Shown here: positions 7,454 through 15,671 of the stretch, one piece after another
Position numbering within the stretch: position 1 is the first letter of the stretch
How the letters are laid out: every line of letters starts with the position of its first letter
Assembly (NCBI RefSeq): GCF_003435375.1
Contig: NZ_QWGL01000016.1
Coordinates: 9,005-73,004 of the forward strand
Direction of reading: 5' to 3'
DNA from: Clostridium sp. AM34-11AC
GTDB lineage: Bacteria > Bacillota > Clostridia > Lachnospirales > Lachnospiraceae
DNA: 64,000 nucleotides
The notes under the pieces: generated by a model
What the model was told of the DNA's origin: nothing
The model's input: the letters and a program-made list of their open reading frames with translations, nothing else
The model's database searches: none
Translations under genes and position numbers: made by a program

Positions 7454-8715
7454 GATGGAAGAGAAATGTATTTCTGATGCTGGGGCTTGTTATGGGGATA
7501 TTCTGGGGAATCAGACAGAGTGAGGTTACAGCTTTTGCCGCAGAGCAGACCGGTTTCAGACAGAAAACAGGGCGGCAGGCTGGATTGTGGACAATTCCGA
7601 TACCAACAGCGGAAACAGTGGATTTCGGGCAGAGAGCGGAACCGCAGCAGGATGATGAGATAGCAGATATTGACGTTACAGAAATCCAGGAGTATTTAGA
7701 CCAGATCGGCGGTGATGATACAGCGGGACTTACATTCCGGGACTTAATGGACATGATCCGGAAAGGTGATGCGGAGAACGTCTTCTTATATGGAAAGGAC
7801 AGGATCGTCTCCGCACTGTTCTCGGAGATCCGGACGAACACCTCGTTTTTAGCGGAAATCCTGATCCTGTCCCTGTGCGGGGCGGCATGTTCCGGCTTTT
7901 TCGGAATTTTCGGTTCCAGCCAGCTGTCGGAGACGGGGGCCTACGTGATCTGTATCTGCGTGCAGACATTCCTGGCGGCGAGCTTTTTTGCCAGTATTCG
8001 CATTGCAGAGGAGACCACAGGGGATATCTTAGGGTTCATGAAGGTTCTGCTCCCGGCATATTTCCTTGCAGTGACTATGGCGGGTGGGGCGGTGACGTCG
8101 GCATCGGTCTGCGGATTCACGCTGGGGGCCATTGGCGTGATCCAGGCGGTGGTTTCGGGATTCCTTTTGCCGATCATGAAGCTCTACATGGTGCTCTCCC
8201 TGGTGGGAAATCTGTTCCGGGAAGAAATGTTCTCGGTGATGACGGAGTTCCTGGGAAAAGTCGTGGGGTGGACCGTGAAGACCATGTTCGGTATCGTTGT
8301 GGGATTTCACCTGATCCAGGGGCTGGTTCTGCCCCAGGCGGATGCCATGAAAAACGCGGCGGTCGTGCGGACCATCGAGGCGGTTCCGGGAATCGGCGCA
8401 GGGGCCGGGGCGATGTCAAATCTTCTGATGGGATCGGCGGTTCTCATAAAGAACACGGCGGGTGCCGCGGCGGTGGCGGTCCTGATCTTTCTGGCGTCGG
8501 TACCTATGGTGAAGCTGGCGGTGCTCATGGCGCTCTACTATCTGGCAGCGGCTGTGATGCAGCCTGTATGTGATAAGCGGCTGGCTGCATGCATGGCACA
8601 GAATGCCGTGGGGCATGGGATGTTACTCGAAATCGTCGGGTATTCGCTGGCGTTGTTTGCGGTGACCATCGCAGTGATCAGTTATTCTACGAATGCGGTG
8701 TACTATGCGGGATGA
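7450..8715 (+). CDS. spoIIIAE: stage III sporulation protein AE
   Basis: SpoIIIAE is the large polytopic membrane protein of the channel complex. The 421-residue form begins with a signal-like segment (about residues 7-28), then a polar region, then multiple hydrophobic segments from about residue 125 to the end. The stretches LLPAYFLAVTMAGGAVTSA and EAVPGIGAGAGAMSNLLMGSA match family landmarks. The frame stays open upstream to 7012, but that part overlaps spoIIIAD in another frame and has no hydrophobic pattern. The ATG at 7450 is therefore used. Confidence 0.94.
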   Translation: MRWKRNVFLMLGLVMGIFWGIRQSEVTAFAAEQTGFRQKTGRQAGLWTIPIPTAETVDFGQRAEPQQDDEIADIDVTEIQEYLDQIGGDDTAGLTFRDLMDMIRKGDAENVFLYGKDRIVSALFSEIRTNTSFLAEILILSLCGAACSGFFGIFGSSQLSETGAYVICICVQTFLAASFFASIRIAEETTGDILGFMKVLLPAYFLAVTMAGGAVTSASVCGFTLGAIGVIQAVVSGFLLPIMKLYMVLSLVGNLFREEMFSVMTEFLGKVVGWTVKTMFGIVVGFHLIQGLVLPQADAMKNAAVVRTIEAVPGIGAGAGAMSNLLMGSAVLIKNTAGAAAVAVLIFLASVPMVKLAVLMALYYLAAAVMQPVCDKRLAACMAQNAVGHGMLLEIVGYSLALFAVTIAVISYSTNAVYYAG

Positions 8716-8788
8716 GTTGTTGTCACACTGCATATTATCAAGGTGGCTGTGCAAAATGCGGACAGTGGCGGAGAAGTGGGGGAGCGGC

Positions 8789-9301
8789 ATGAAAGCGATT
8801 GAAAACTGGGTAAAAGACATCGTTTTTTACATGATCTTCGTGACCATGGTCATGAATCTTCTGCCGGATCCGAAATACGAAAAGTACTTGCGGCTGTTTG
8901 CCGGGGCGGTTATGATCCTGCTGGCTTTTGGGCCGCTTGCACGGATCACGGGGATGGAGACAGCGATAGCGGGCATGTTTGAGAAGATCATCTTTGAGGA
9001 CGATGTGCGGACGCTGAAGGAGGAACTTGGAGCCGTGGATGAGAGGCGGATCGCAGGATTTTATGAGCGGTACCGGGCGGCGGTGGAGTCTGATATCCGG
9101 ACTATGGCAGAGAGTGATGGTCTGGAATGCGTGAGCGTATCGGCCCGGGTGGCGGATGCCGGAAATCTCAGCCATGTGAAGTTAGTGGTCCGGGGAGAGC
9201 AGAATCAGGCAGGAGCGGAGATCGCTTCGGTCAGAAGGAAGATAGGTGCTTATTATGGAGTGGAAGAACGGGACATTGAGGTCGATGTTGAAAGGGAATA
9301 A
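8789..9301 (+). CDS. spoIIIAF: stage III sporulation protein AF
   Basis: This 170-residue protein has two N-terminal membrane segments (about residues 10-28 and 36-54) and then a soluble domain with the family ring-building fold (VSARVADAGNLSHVKLVV). The typical start MKAIENWVKDIVFYMIF is preceded by GGGGGAG. A longer in-frame start at 8693 would overlap spoIIIAE. It belongs to the mother-cell side of the SpoIIIA channel. Confidence 0.92.
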   Translation: MKAIENWVKDIVFYMIFVTMVMNLLPDPKYEKYLRLFAGAVMILLAFGPLARITGMETAIAGMFEKIIFEDDVRTLKEELGAVDERRIAGFYERYRAAVESDIRTMAESDGLECVSVSARVADAGNLSHVKLVVRGEQNQAGAEIASVRRKIGAYYGVEERDIEVDVERE

Positions 9302-9884
9302 GGAGAAGGTGATTTTTCTATTCTGTTCCGGGCTGCTGCTGTTTGTGATCTCACTGCCGAATGGGAAGACAACGGATTCCGGATTGAGAGCTGGAACGGT
9401 GGAGGTGATTGCGGATGTCAGCGGGGACGATGAGAGCACTGCGTTGGAAGATACCGGGGAGGAAGCTGCAGCGAAGGAGGAGAGTGGTTCTTACGAGGAG
9501 AAGTTGGAGCAGCGGATCCGGGAACTATTAAAGAGTGTGGATGGCGTCGGGGAGGCGGATGTGATGGTGGTGTTGAAATCTTCGGAGGAGAGGATCTGGC
9601 ATGTGGATAAGAGCAGCACGTCCTCAGTGACGGAGGAGAGTGGGAGCAGCTCCGGGAGTTCACGGGTCATAAGGGAGGAGAACCAGTCAGAGAGCACGGT
9701 GCTTGACGGGAAGAGCCAGTCACCGGTGATGGAGAAGGAAGTGAAACCGGAGATCTCCGGTGTAGTCATCAGCGCGGACGGCGGCGGAAGTGCGGTGATC
9801 CGGGCGGAGATCTCGGAGGCGATGGAGGCGCTTTTAGGACTTCCGGCGAATAAGATCAAGGTGATGAAGCGGGCGGTGAAATAA
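9246..9884 (+). CDS. spoIIIAG: stage III sporulation protein AG
   Basis: SpoIIIAG forms a large ring in the intermembrane space of the channel. The 212-residue product has one N-terminal membrane segment (KVIFLFCSGLLLFVISLP, about residues 21-38) and a ring-building domain from about residue 88 (ELLKSVDGVGEADVMVVLKS), interrupted by a serine-rich insertion as in the Bacillus protein. A GTG at 9246 with AAGGA six bases upstream is taken as start. ATG at 9255 or 9285 is possible. It overlaps spoIIIAF by 56 bases with the GTG start. Confidence 0.9.
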   Translation: MLIMEWKNGTLRSMLKGNKEKVIFLFCSGLLLFVISLPNGKTTDSGLRAGTVEVIADVSGDDESTALEDTGEEAAAKEESGSYEEKLEQRIRELLKSVDGVGEADVMVVLKSSEERIWHVDKSSTSSVTEESGSSSGSSRVIREENQSESTVLDGKSQSPVMEKEVKPEISGVVISADGGGSAVIRAEISEAMEALLGLPANKIKVMKRAVK

Positions 9885-10014
9885 AGGCAGTGGATTGCAG
9901 AGTATCGGCAAAAATGGGTTCTGTTTTTTACAGAGGAGAGAATTACAGCGGTATATTTCAATCCTGGAATCATAGAATGGAAGTATGAAAGTATGGGAAA
10001 GAAGGAGTTTTGCG

Positions 10015-10743
10015 ATGAAACGGATCTTCAGAAGAAATCAGATCATTATCACGACGCTGGCGGTCATGATCGCGGCAGCGGGATACCTGAATTACTCGTC
10101 GAAGAAGGAAGTGGCGGGGGCAGAGGTGTACGAGGCGGGGATGATGGATATTTCCGATTCGGACATTCTGGCGGAGAATCAGGCGAAGAATGGGGTGGAT
10201 GATGGAAAGCTCAAGGAAATTGCGAGTCTTGACGGGGATGGAGAGGAACTTCTGCCCGATGGAAATGAGGTGGCGGCGATGCCTGAGAGTGCGGAATCTG
10301 CTGGTGCAGAAGTTTCCGGGCAGGAGACAGCGGCTGCGGGAATTGAGAATCCGGGTGAGGCGGTGCTCACCGGCGGAACAGGGATCTCCGAGTACATAGC
10401 TGGCGTCCAACTTGGCAGGGAGCAGATCCGGGCAAAGAATAAGGAAACTCTGATGCAGATCATCAACAGTGACCAGATCTCGGAGGAGGAGAAGCAGACG
10501 GCGATCCAGAACCTCATCGGGATGACGGAGATCTCGGAAAAGGAGAACGCGGCGGAGACGCTTTTAAAGGCAAAAGGCTTTGTGGACCCGGTGGTCAGCA
10601 TCACGGACGGGAAGGTGGACGTCGTGGTGAACGCGGCATCGCTCTCGGACCAGGAGCGGGCGCAGATCGAGGATATCGTGAAGAGGAAGACGGAGATCGG
10701 GGCGGACGGGATCGTGATCACGCTGCTGGATGTGGATGAGTGA
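10015..10743 (+). CDS. spoIIIAH: stage III sporulation protein AH
   Basis: SpoIIIAH is the partner of SpoIIQ. The mother-cell protein spans the outer forespore membrane once (residues 9-26, IIITTLAVMIAAAGYLNY) and its C-terminal YscJ/FliF-like domain (about residues 140-240) binds SpoIIQ. The 242-residue form starts at the ATG preceded by AAGGAG; an in-frame ATG at 9985 lacks a site. The middle (about residues 50-125) is an acidic, low-complexity linker. A SpoIIQ-like gene is present at 59.6 kb. Confidence 0.94.
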   Translation: MKRIFRRNQIIITTLAVMIAAAGYLNYSSKKEVAGAEVYEAGMMDISDSDILAENQAKNGVDDGKLKEIASLDGDGEELLPDGNEVAAMPESAESAGAEVSGQETAAAGIENPGEAVLTGGTGISEYIAGVQLGREQIRAKNKETLMQIINSDQISEEEKQTAIQNLIGMTEISEKENAAETLLKAKGFVDPVVSITDGKVDVVVNAASLSDQERAQIEDIVKRKTEIGADGIVITLLDVDE

Positions 10744-10849
10744 TAAGGACGATGGTGACGGAATATTGGCGTAAAGTGGTATGGTTCCCGGTATCTCTGG
10801 CGGCAGGCGCAAAGTGTGATAAAAAGAACTATGCAAAGAGAGGAGAAAA

Positions 10850-10878
10850 TGGTATAATAACTGTATCTTTGATATACA
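10850..10878 (+). promoter_or_regulatory. extended -10 promoter and leader stem-loop of the Asp23 gene
   Basis: TGGTATAAT at 10850-10858 is an extended -10 (TGN-TATAAT). A small hairpin CTGTAT...ATACAG at 10861-10878 follows, right before the AGGAGG of the next gene. No clear -35 is visible. Confidence 0.5.
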
Positions 10879-10891
10879 GGAGGTAATTGTT

Positions 10892-11275
10892 GTGGCAGCG
10901 GAAACAGAGAGAAGCAGTCATAAGGTTTATGAAAAGGACAAAATTGGAGAAGTCCAGATTGCGGATGAAGTCGTGGCAATTATTGCCGGCCTGGCAGCAA
11001 CTGAAGTTGACGGCGTGGACTCCATGGCGGGAAATATTACGAACGAGCTGGTTGGAAAGCTTGGAATGAAGAACCTTTCCAAAGGCGTTAAGGTGGAAGT
11101 TACGGAGGAGCATGTAAGCGTGAATATGGCTCTGAATCTGAAATATGGATATAGTATTCCGGACGTCTGCGAGAAGGTGCAGGAGAAGGTTAAGAACGCG
11201 ATCGAGAACATGACGGGGCTTACGGTGCTTGATGTGAATATTAAGATTGCCGGGGTCAGCCTGGAAGAAAAGTAA
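10892..11275 (+). CDS. Asp23/Gls24 family envelope stress protein
   Basis: This 127-residue protein starts at a GTG preceded by AGGAGG. It has the Asp23 fold: IGEVQIADEVVAIIAGLAATEVDGV at the N-terminus, then VKVEVTEEHVSVNMALNLKYGYSI and a C-terminal GLTVLDVNIKIAGV strand. Family members are linked to envelope stress and membrane anchoring through AmaP in Gram-positives. In many Firmicutes this gene (yqhY in Bacillus) lies directly before nusB. Here a lipoprotein gene on the other strand and a MITE separate them. Confidence 0.93.
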   Translation: MAAETERSSHKVYEKDKIGEVQIADEVVAIIAGLAATEVDGVDSMAGNITNELVGKLGMKNLSKGVKVEVTEEHVSVNMALNLKYGYSIPDVCEKVQEKVKNAIENMTGLTVLDVNIKIAGVSLEEK

Positions 11276-11290
11276 AGATTGTGACTGCGT

Positions 11291-11333
11291 AAGGGCAGGA
11301 TTCCCGGGAGACACTGGGAGTCCTGCCCTTTTT
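11291..11333 (+). terminator. intrinsic terminator after the Asp23 gene
   Basis: AAGGGCAGGATTCCC pairs with GGGAGTCCTGCCCTT and is followed by T5. The convergent lipoprotein gene ends 8 bases further on. Confidence 0.9.
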
Positions 11334-11340
11334 GGCAAAC

Positions 11341-12249
11341 TTATTTTATCTCGATTGTGTAGTTATAGCTGTAGGTATGGACGTAAAGTGTATTATCCTG
11401 GTATACGAGGAGATCAGGCTGCTTTTTTAGTTTCAGGCGGGAGAGGACTTCTCCGGTGTGAAGATTAAGCTGGTAGAGGTAGTCGTCCTCGGAGGTGAAG
11501 CCGTATCCGCAGATGATCACATCGTCTTTTACGATAAAGTTCATGGAGTTACAGGTCTGGTCGGCGCTTCTCCAGAGGAGTTTGTCGTTTTCCAGATCGT
11601 AGGCGAACATGAAGCAGGTATCCGGCTGGGCGTAGCCGTTTGTCACGCTGGCTCCGTAGAAAATACCGTCCTTCAGACAGGCATTATTTCCGTTGATGTA
11701 CCATTTGTCGGTGGGATAGGTTAAGACATACAGGCAGTTTCCGGTACCGTTCTCAAAAATATAAAGCTCTTCGCCGGACCAGAGGTACTGGTAGTTGTCA
11801 TCATAAAAGCTGTTCCAGTCGGTGCCGATCATTGGGAGGGATAATCCTTTCCTGTCGTACCATTCGGTTGCAAAATCGATACCGTTTTCTTCTTCGGATA
11901 CGATCCTTAAATCAAAAGGAGCGGCGGCATCACCGGTGGGATGTGTCTCCTTGGCTGTGGACAGGTCGATGGTAATGTATTTTGTCCCGGGAGTATTATT
12001 TACGGTGTCCTCATTGGCGACAGGGCTGGTTTCTGTTTTCATATCGGTTTCAGAGCTGTCTTCTGCCACTGTTTTCGTGTCAGATCCAGAAGTGCTTTCT
12101 GACTCTGTTTCCACTGCCGTTTTTAATTCGACTTCGGAAGTATGTACGGCTGTTTCTGTGGAGACTTCCTCCGAAATATTATTTTTATTGCCGCATCCGG
12201 TTAATAGCATGCACAGGATGATGAGCGGCAGGTATTTTACTTTGTTCAT
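11341..12249 (-). CDS. lipoprotein with PQQ-like beta-propeller region
   Basis: This 302-residue secreted lipoprotein starts with a signal peptide (YLPLIILCMLLTGC) whose lipobox LTGC places the lipidated cysteine near residue 19. A threonine, serine and glutamate-rich linker follows (about residues 25-90). The C-terminal part has repeating segments such as FAYDLENDKLLWRSADQT and YQLNLHTGEVLSRLKL that resemble PQQ/WD-like propeller blades, though only about three are visible. A ribosome binding site (GAAAGGA) supports the start at 12249, and an extended -10 (TGGTATACT, minus strand, near 12302-12310) could drive it. It is the only minus-strand gene between 0.3 and 23.4 kb and interrupts the usual asp23-nusB neighbourhood. 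Function unknown. Confidence 0.8.
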   Translation of the reverse strand: MNKVKYLPLIILCMLLTGCGNKNNISEEVSTETAVHTSEVELKTAVETESESTSGSDTKTVAEDSSETDMKTETSPVANEDTVNNTPGTKYITIDLSTAKETHPTGDAAAPFDLRIVSEEENGIDFATEWYDRKGLSLPMIGTDWNSFYDDNYQYLWSGEELYIFENGTGNCLYVLTYPTDKWYINGNNACLKDGIFYGASVTNGYAQPDTCFMFAYDLENDKLLWRSADQTCNSMNFIVKDDVIICGYGFTSEDDYLYQLNLHTGEVLSRLKLKKQPDLLVYQDNTLYVHTYSYNYTIEIK

Positions 12250-12348
12250 TGTATTATTTTCCTTTCTGAGGTAAGTTTGGAATTCTGAAGGGATCAGAAA
12301 GAGTATACCATACCACAAGGATAAAAGAAACATCTCTCACATAAGGAC

Positions 12349-12377
12349 TTGTGAAAATATACATTTTCATGTATAAT
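12349..12377 (+). promoter_or_regulatory. sigma-A promoter reading toward nusB
   Basis: TTGTGA (12349-12354), a 17-base spacer and TATAAT (12372-12377). The predicted start lies just inside MITE copy C, which begins at 12379, so the element would form the first part of the nusB leader. Confidence 0.65.
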
Positions 12378-12378
12378 C

Positions 12379-12511
12379 GTAACTGTTCAGTAGGTCTGCG
12401 CACTTGCTGCGCTGACCGTAAGAAAACATAGGCTGGAAGGCAAAAATCCCATCAGCGAAGCTGATCTGGAATGGATTTTTGCACGTAACTATGAAGGTAC
12501 TGAATAGTTAC
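12379..12511 (+). mobile_element. MITE-like palindromic element, copy C
   Basis: This is the best preserved 133 bp copy. Its ends are GTAACTGTTCAGTA and TACTGAATAGTTAC, a 13/14 inverted repeat. A perfect 8 bp direct repeat GTATAATC flanks it at 12371-12378 and 12512-12519. The duplication contains the -10 hexamer of the nusB promoter. The element has the internal GCAAAAATCC / GGATTTTTGC stem. Confidence 0.92.
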
Positions 12512-12682
12512 GTATAATCCTAAATTAGGAGTACTCTGTTCTGCGCTCACATCTGCAGAAGCTGCAAAAGGCAGCTTTTTCGGAAGCATGGCTGCAAAAG
12601 AGCAGTTCAGAGATTGATAATCAGAGCAGCACGGACTGACGGAAAAGCCCGTCGGCCCGTTCAGATAAACGGAGGTAGAAAA

Positions 12683-13138
12683 GTGACCAGAAGGGAAGCC
12701 AGAGAACATTGTTTTAAGATGCTGTTCTGCCAGGATTTTTACCCGGCAGAGGAGAAGGAAGAGCAGTTAGAGAGATATTTTGAAGCGCCGAAGGAGGATG
12801 TGACCGGCGAAGACGGAAAAGATGAGATCCTTCATGATCCGTTTGAGAAAGAAGAGGACCGCGCATATCTCGAAAAACGCGTCGAGAAGATCATGGAACT
12901 GATCCCGGAGATCGATGAAAAGATCAACGAGATCGCGGAAGGCTGGAGAACAAGACGTATGGGTAAAGTTGAGCTTACGATTTTACGTCTTGCAGTGTTC
13001 GAGATGAAATATGATGAGGAGATCCCGGAGAAGGTTGCCATCAACGAAGCGGTTGAACTCGCAAAGAAATTCGGCGGAGATGAAGCCCCGGCATTTGTAA
13101 ACGGTATCCTTGCAAAACTGATCCAGAAAGGCAATTAA
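12683..13138 (+). CDS. nusB: transcription antitermination factor NusB
   Basis: NusB binds boxA RNA with NusE (S10) and supports rRNA antitermination. The 151-residue form starts at a GTG preceded by GGAGG. The N-terminus TRREAREHCFKMLFCQDFY and the C-terminal FGGDEAPAFVNGILAKL are characteristic. The middle has an extra acidic stretch (about residues 25-55) compared with the shorter Bacillus protein. It is the first gene of a long run ending at spoIVB and is followed by xseA after 3 bases. Confidence 0.96.
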   Translation: MTRREAREHCFKMLFCQDFYPAEEKEEQLERYFEAPKEDVTGEDGKDEILHDPFEKEEDRAYLEKRVEKIMELIPEIDEKINEIAEGWRTRRMGKVELTILRLAVFEMKYDEEIPEKVAINEAVELAKKFGGDEAPAFVNGILAKLIQKGN

Positions 13139-13141
13139 ACG

Positions 13142-14410
13142 ATGGCAGGTGTTTACTCTGTTGCACAGGTAAATTCATACATCAAAAATATGTTTGCACA
13201 GGACTTCCTTCTTCGCCGCCTGTCGGTGAAGGGGGAAGTTTCCAACTGTAAGTATCACAGTTCCGGACATATCTATTTCACACTGAAAGACGGCGGCGGA
13301 ACACTTCAGGCTGTCATGTTCGCAAGCCAGCGCCGCGGCCTCAACTTTAAGCTCGCCGAGGGACAGCAGGTTGTTGTAAAAGGAACTGTGGATGTCTACG
13401 AGCGGGACGGAAAATACCAGCTCTACGCGTCAGAAATCGAACTTTCCGGGCGCGGGGACCTGTATCTGAGATTTGAAAAACTCTTAAAAGAGCTGGAAGA
13501 GATGGGGATGTTTGACCCGCAGTATAAGCGGCCGATCCCGCGGTTCGCAAAGACCGTGGGAATCGTCACAGCGCCCACGGGAGCTGCGATCCGGGATATC
13601 ATGAATATCTCCCACAGACGGAATCCATATGTCCAGCTGATCCTCTACCCGGCCCTGGTTCAGGGAGACGGCGCAAAGGACAGCATCGTAAAAGGAATCC
13701 GGACGCTTGATGCGATGGGACTGGATGTCCTGATCGTCGGGCGCGGCGGCGGTTCGATCGAAGACCTTTGGGCCTTCAACGAGGAGGAAGTCGCCAGAGC
13801 GATCTTCGCATGCAATACGCCGGTGATCTCCGCAGTTGGTCATGAGACCGATATGACGATCGCGGATTACGCGGCAGATCTTCGGGCACCGACTCCGTCA
13901 GCAGCGGCAGAGCTTGCGGTATTTGATTATTTCCAGTTCCGGATGGATCTGAATGCGAGAAAACAGCGCCTGATGAAGGAGATGGGAACATGTCTTGAGC
14001 GGGCTAAAAGCAGGTTAAAGCATGATGAGCTGACATTGCGGTTTTATGACCCGAAGAGCCAGTTGAATGAGAAGAAAAAACGGCTGGCGGACGCGGAAGA
14101 TACACTTTTACGTCTGATCGCAGAGCGGCAGCAGGAGACGAGACGTGATCTGCAGAATGCAGAGACACTGCTCAGAAGATCCATGGCGGACCGGCTTGCG
14201 GCTGATAAGAGAAATCTTGCGGTGAAGAGTGAACGTCTGTGGGGACTGTCCCCGTTAAAGAAGATCAGCGGAGGATTCGGATTTATCACGGACGGGGATG
14301 GAAAACGTCTGGAGACTGTGGAACAGGCGGAAGCCGGAAAACGGATCACGGTCCGGGTGAAGGACGGTCGAATCGGGGCTGTTGTAGATCATGTTGAGAA
14401 GTATCGGTAG
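13142..14410 (+). CDS. xseA: exodeoxyribonuclease VII large subunit
   Basis: XseA is the catalytic subunit of exonuclease VII, which degrades single-stranded DNA in both directions. The 422-residue protein has an N-terminal OB-fold (LRRLSVKGEVSNCKYHSSGHIYFTLKD), a catalytic core with VGRGGGSIEDLWAFNEE and SAVGHETDMTIADYAADLRAPTPSAAAE, and a long coiled coil (about residues 265-360) that binds XseB. It starts 3 bases after nusB. About 110 bases separate it from xseB. Confidence 0.97.
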   Translation: MAGVYSVAQVNSYIKNMFAQDFLLRRLSVKGEVSNCKYHSSGHIYFTLKDGGGTLQAVMFASQRRGLNFKLAEGQQVVVKGTVDVYERDGKYQLYASEIELSGRGDLYLRFEKLLKELEEMGMFDPQYKRPIPRFAKTVGIVTAPTGAAIRDIMNISHRRNPYVQLILYPALVQGDGAKDSIVKGIRTLDAMGLDVLIVGRGGGSIEDLWAFNEEEVARAIFACNTPVISAVGHETDMTIADYAADLRAPTPSAAAELAVFDYFQFRMDLNARKQRLMKEMGTCLERAKSRLKHDELTLRFYDPKSQLNEKKKRLADAEDTLLRLIAERQQETRRDLQNAETLLRRSMADRLAADKRNLAVKSERLWGLSPLKKISGGFGFITDGDGKRLETVEQAEAGKRITVRVKDGRIGAVVDHVEKYR

Positions 14411-14523
14411 GAATCCACCACAGAATATTATCTATCGCACCAATTTTCACGAATAATTAAATAATAATTCAAGTAGGAAAATAGAACGATACGGCAGGAT
14501 ATGCTGCCACAGTGAGGAATCAT

Positions 14524-14757
14524 ATGGATGACGAGACAAGAAAACAGATGAATGTCGAGGAGACATTTGCGGCTCTCGACCGGATCATCGGAAAGCTGGA
14601 AAAGGGAGACGGATCTCTGGAGGACGCTTTCGCTGATTATGAAGAGGGCATGAAGCTTGTAAAGAGCTGTAACGAAAAAATTGAGACGATCGAAAAAAAG
14701 ATCCTTGTTTTGAGTGGAGATCAAACGGAGGAAAAGGAAAATGGCGGACAATTTTAA
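14524..14757 (+). CDS. xseB: exodeoxyribonuclease VII small subunit
   Basis: This 77-residue helical protein binds the coiled coil of XseA. The family core VEETFAALDRIIGKLEKGDGSLEDAFADYEEGMKL is clear. The ATG at 14524 follows GTGAGG with 6-base spacing; a GTG at 14512 is a less likely alternative. The 3' end overlaps ispA by 17 bases. Confidence 0.93.
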   Translation: MDDETRKQMNVEETFAALDRIIGKLEKGDGSLEDAFADYEEGMKLVKSCNEKIETIEKKILVLSGDQTEEKENGGQF

Positions 14758-15634
14758 GGAAAGGTTCAGTCAGGCGGTCAAGGAGACTGAGACAGTCGTA
14801 TATTCATATTTGCCGGAGGAGACCGGACACCAGAAGACGATCTTTGAGGCAATGAATTATAGTGTAAAAGCAGGTGGAAAGCGCTTAAGACCGCTTCTCA
14901 TGCGGGAAGTGTACCGGCTGTTCGGCGGAAACGGTCCGGAGATCGAGCCGTTCATGGCGGCCATGGAGATGATCCACACCTCGTCCCTGATCCATGACGA
15001 TCTGCCGTGCATGGATAACGACGAATACCGCCGCGGAAAACTCACCACCTGGAAAGCCTACGGCTATGATATGGCAGTACTGGCGGGTGACGCGCTGATG
15101 ATCTACGCGTTCGAGACTGCGTCAAAGGCCTTTTCCATGGGCGCTGATCCGGCAAAAGTCGGCCGCGCCATCGGGATCCTCGCAGAAAAGACCGGAATCT
15201 ATGGCATGATCGGCGGACAGACCGTCGATGTGGAGCTCACCGGAAAGGCGGTTCCGAGAGAAAAACTTGATTTCATCTACCGGTTAAAGACCGGTGCTCT
15301 CCTCGAGGCCTCCATGATGATCGGTGCAGTCCTTGCGGGCGCGACCGTGGAAGAGATCAAAGAGGTGGAAACGATGGCCTCCGAGGTCGGTCTCGCGTTC
15401 CAGATTCAGGACGATATCCTCGATGTGACGAGCACTCAGGAAGAGCTTGGAAAGCCGGTTCTGAGCGATGAAAAGAACGAAAAGACCACTTATGTGACCT
15501 TAGAAGGCCTTGAAAAGGCAAAACGGGATGTAAAGGAAATTTCTGACCGGGCAGCAGGAAGACTTGCGGGGCTGCCGGGAAAAAATGAATTTCTGTACAA
15601 TATTATTGAAATGCTCGTGAATAGGAGAAACTAA
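14741..15634 (+). CDS. ispA: polyprenyl (farnesyl/geranylgeranyl) diphosphate synthase
   Basis: The enzyme condenses dimethylallyl or geranyl diphosphate with isopentenyl diphosphate to make farnesyl (or geranylgeranyl) diphosphate for undecaprenol and other isoprenoids. The 297-residue protein has the first aspartate-rich motif DDLPCMDND (D86-D87) and the second DDILD (about residue 225), plus the conserved GGKRLRP. The insertion of two residues in the first motif is typical of bacterial FPP synthases. It starts after GGAGG, overlaps xseB and precedes dxs, which supplies its precursor pathway. Confidence 0.95.
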   Translation: MADNFKERFSQAVKETETVVYSYLPEETGHQKTIFEAMNYSVKAGGKRLRPLLMREVYRLFGGNGPEIEPFMAAMEMIHTSSLIHDDLPCMDNDEYRRGKLTTWKAYGYDMAVLAGDALMIYAFETASKAFSMGADPAKVGRAIGILAEKTGIYGMIGGQTVDVELTGKAVPREKLDFIYRLKTGALLEASMMIGAVLAGATVEEIKEVETMASEVGLAFQIQDDILDVTSTQEELGKPVLSDEKNEKTTYVTLEGLEKAKRDVKEISDRAAGRLAGLPGKNEFLYNIIEMLVNRRN

Positions 15635-15671
15635 TCACTATATAAAATATGTAAGGGAGTAGTCTGGAAAC

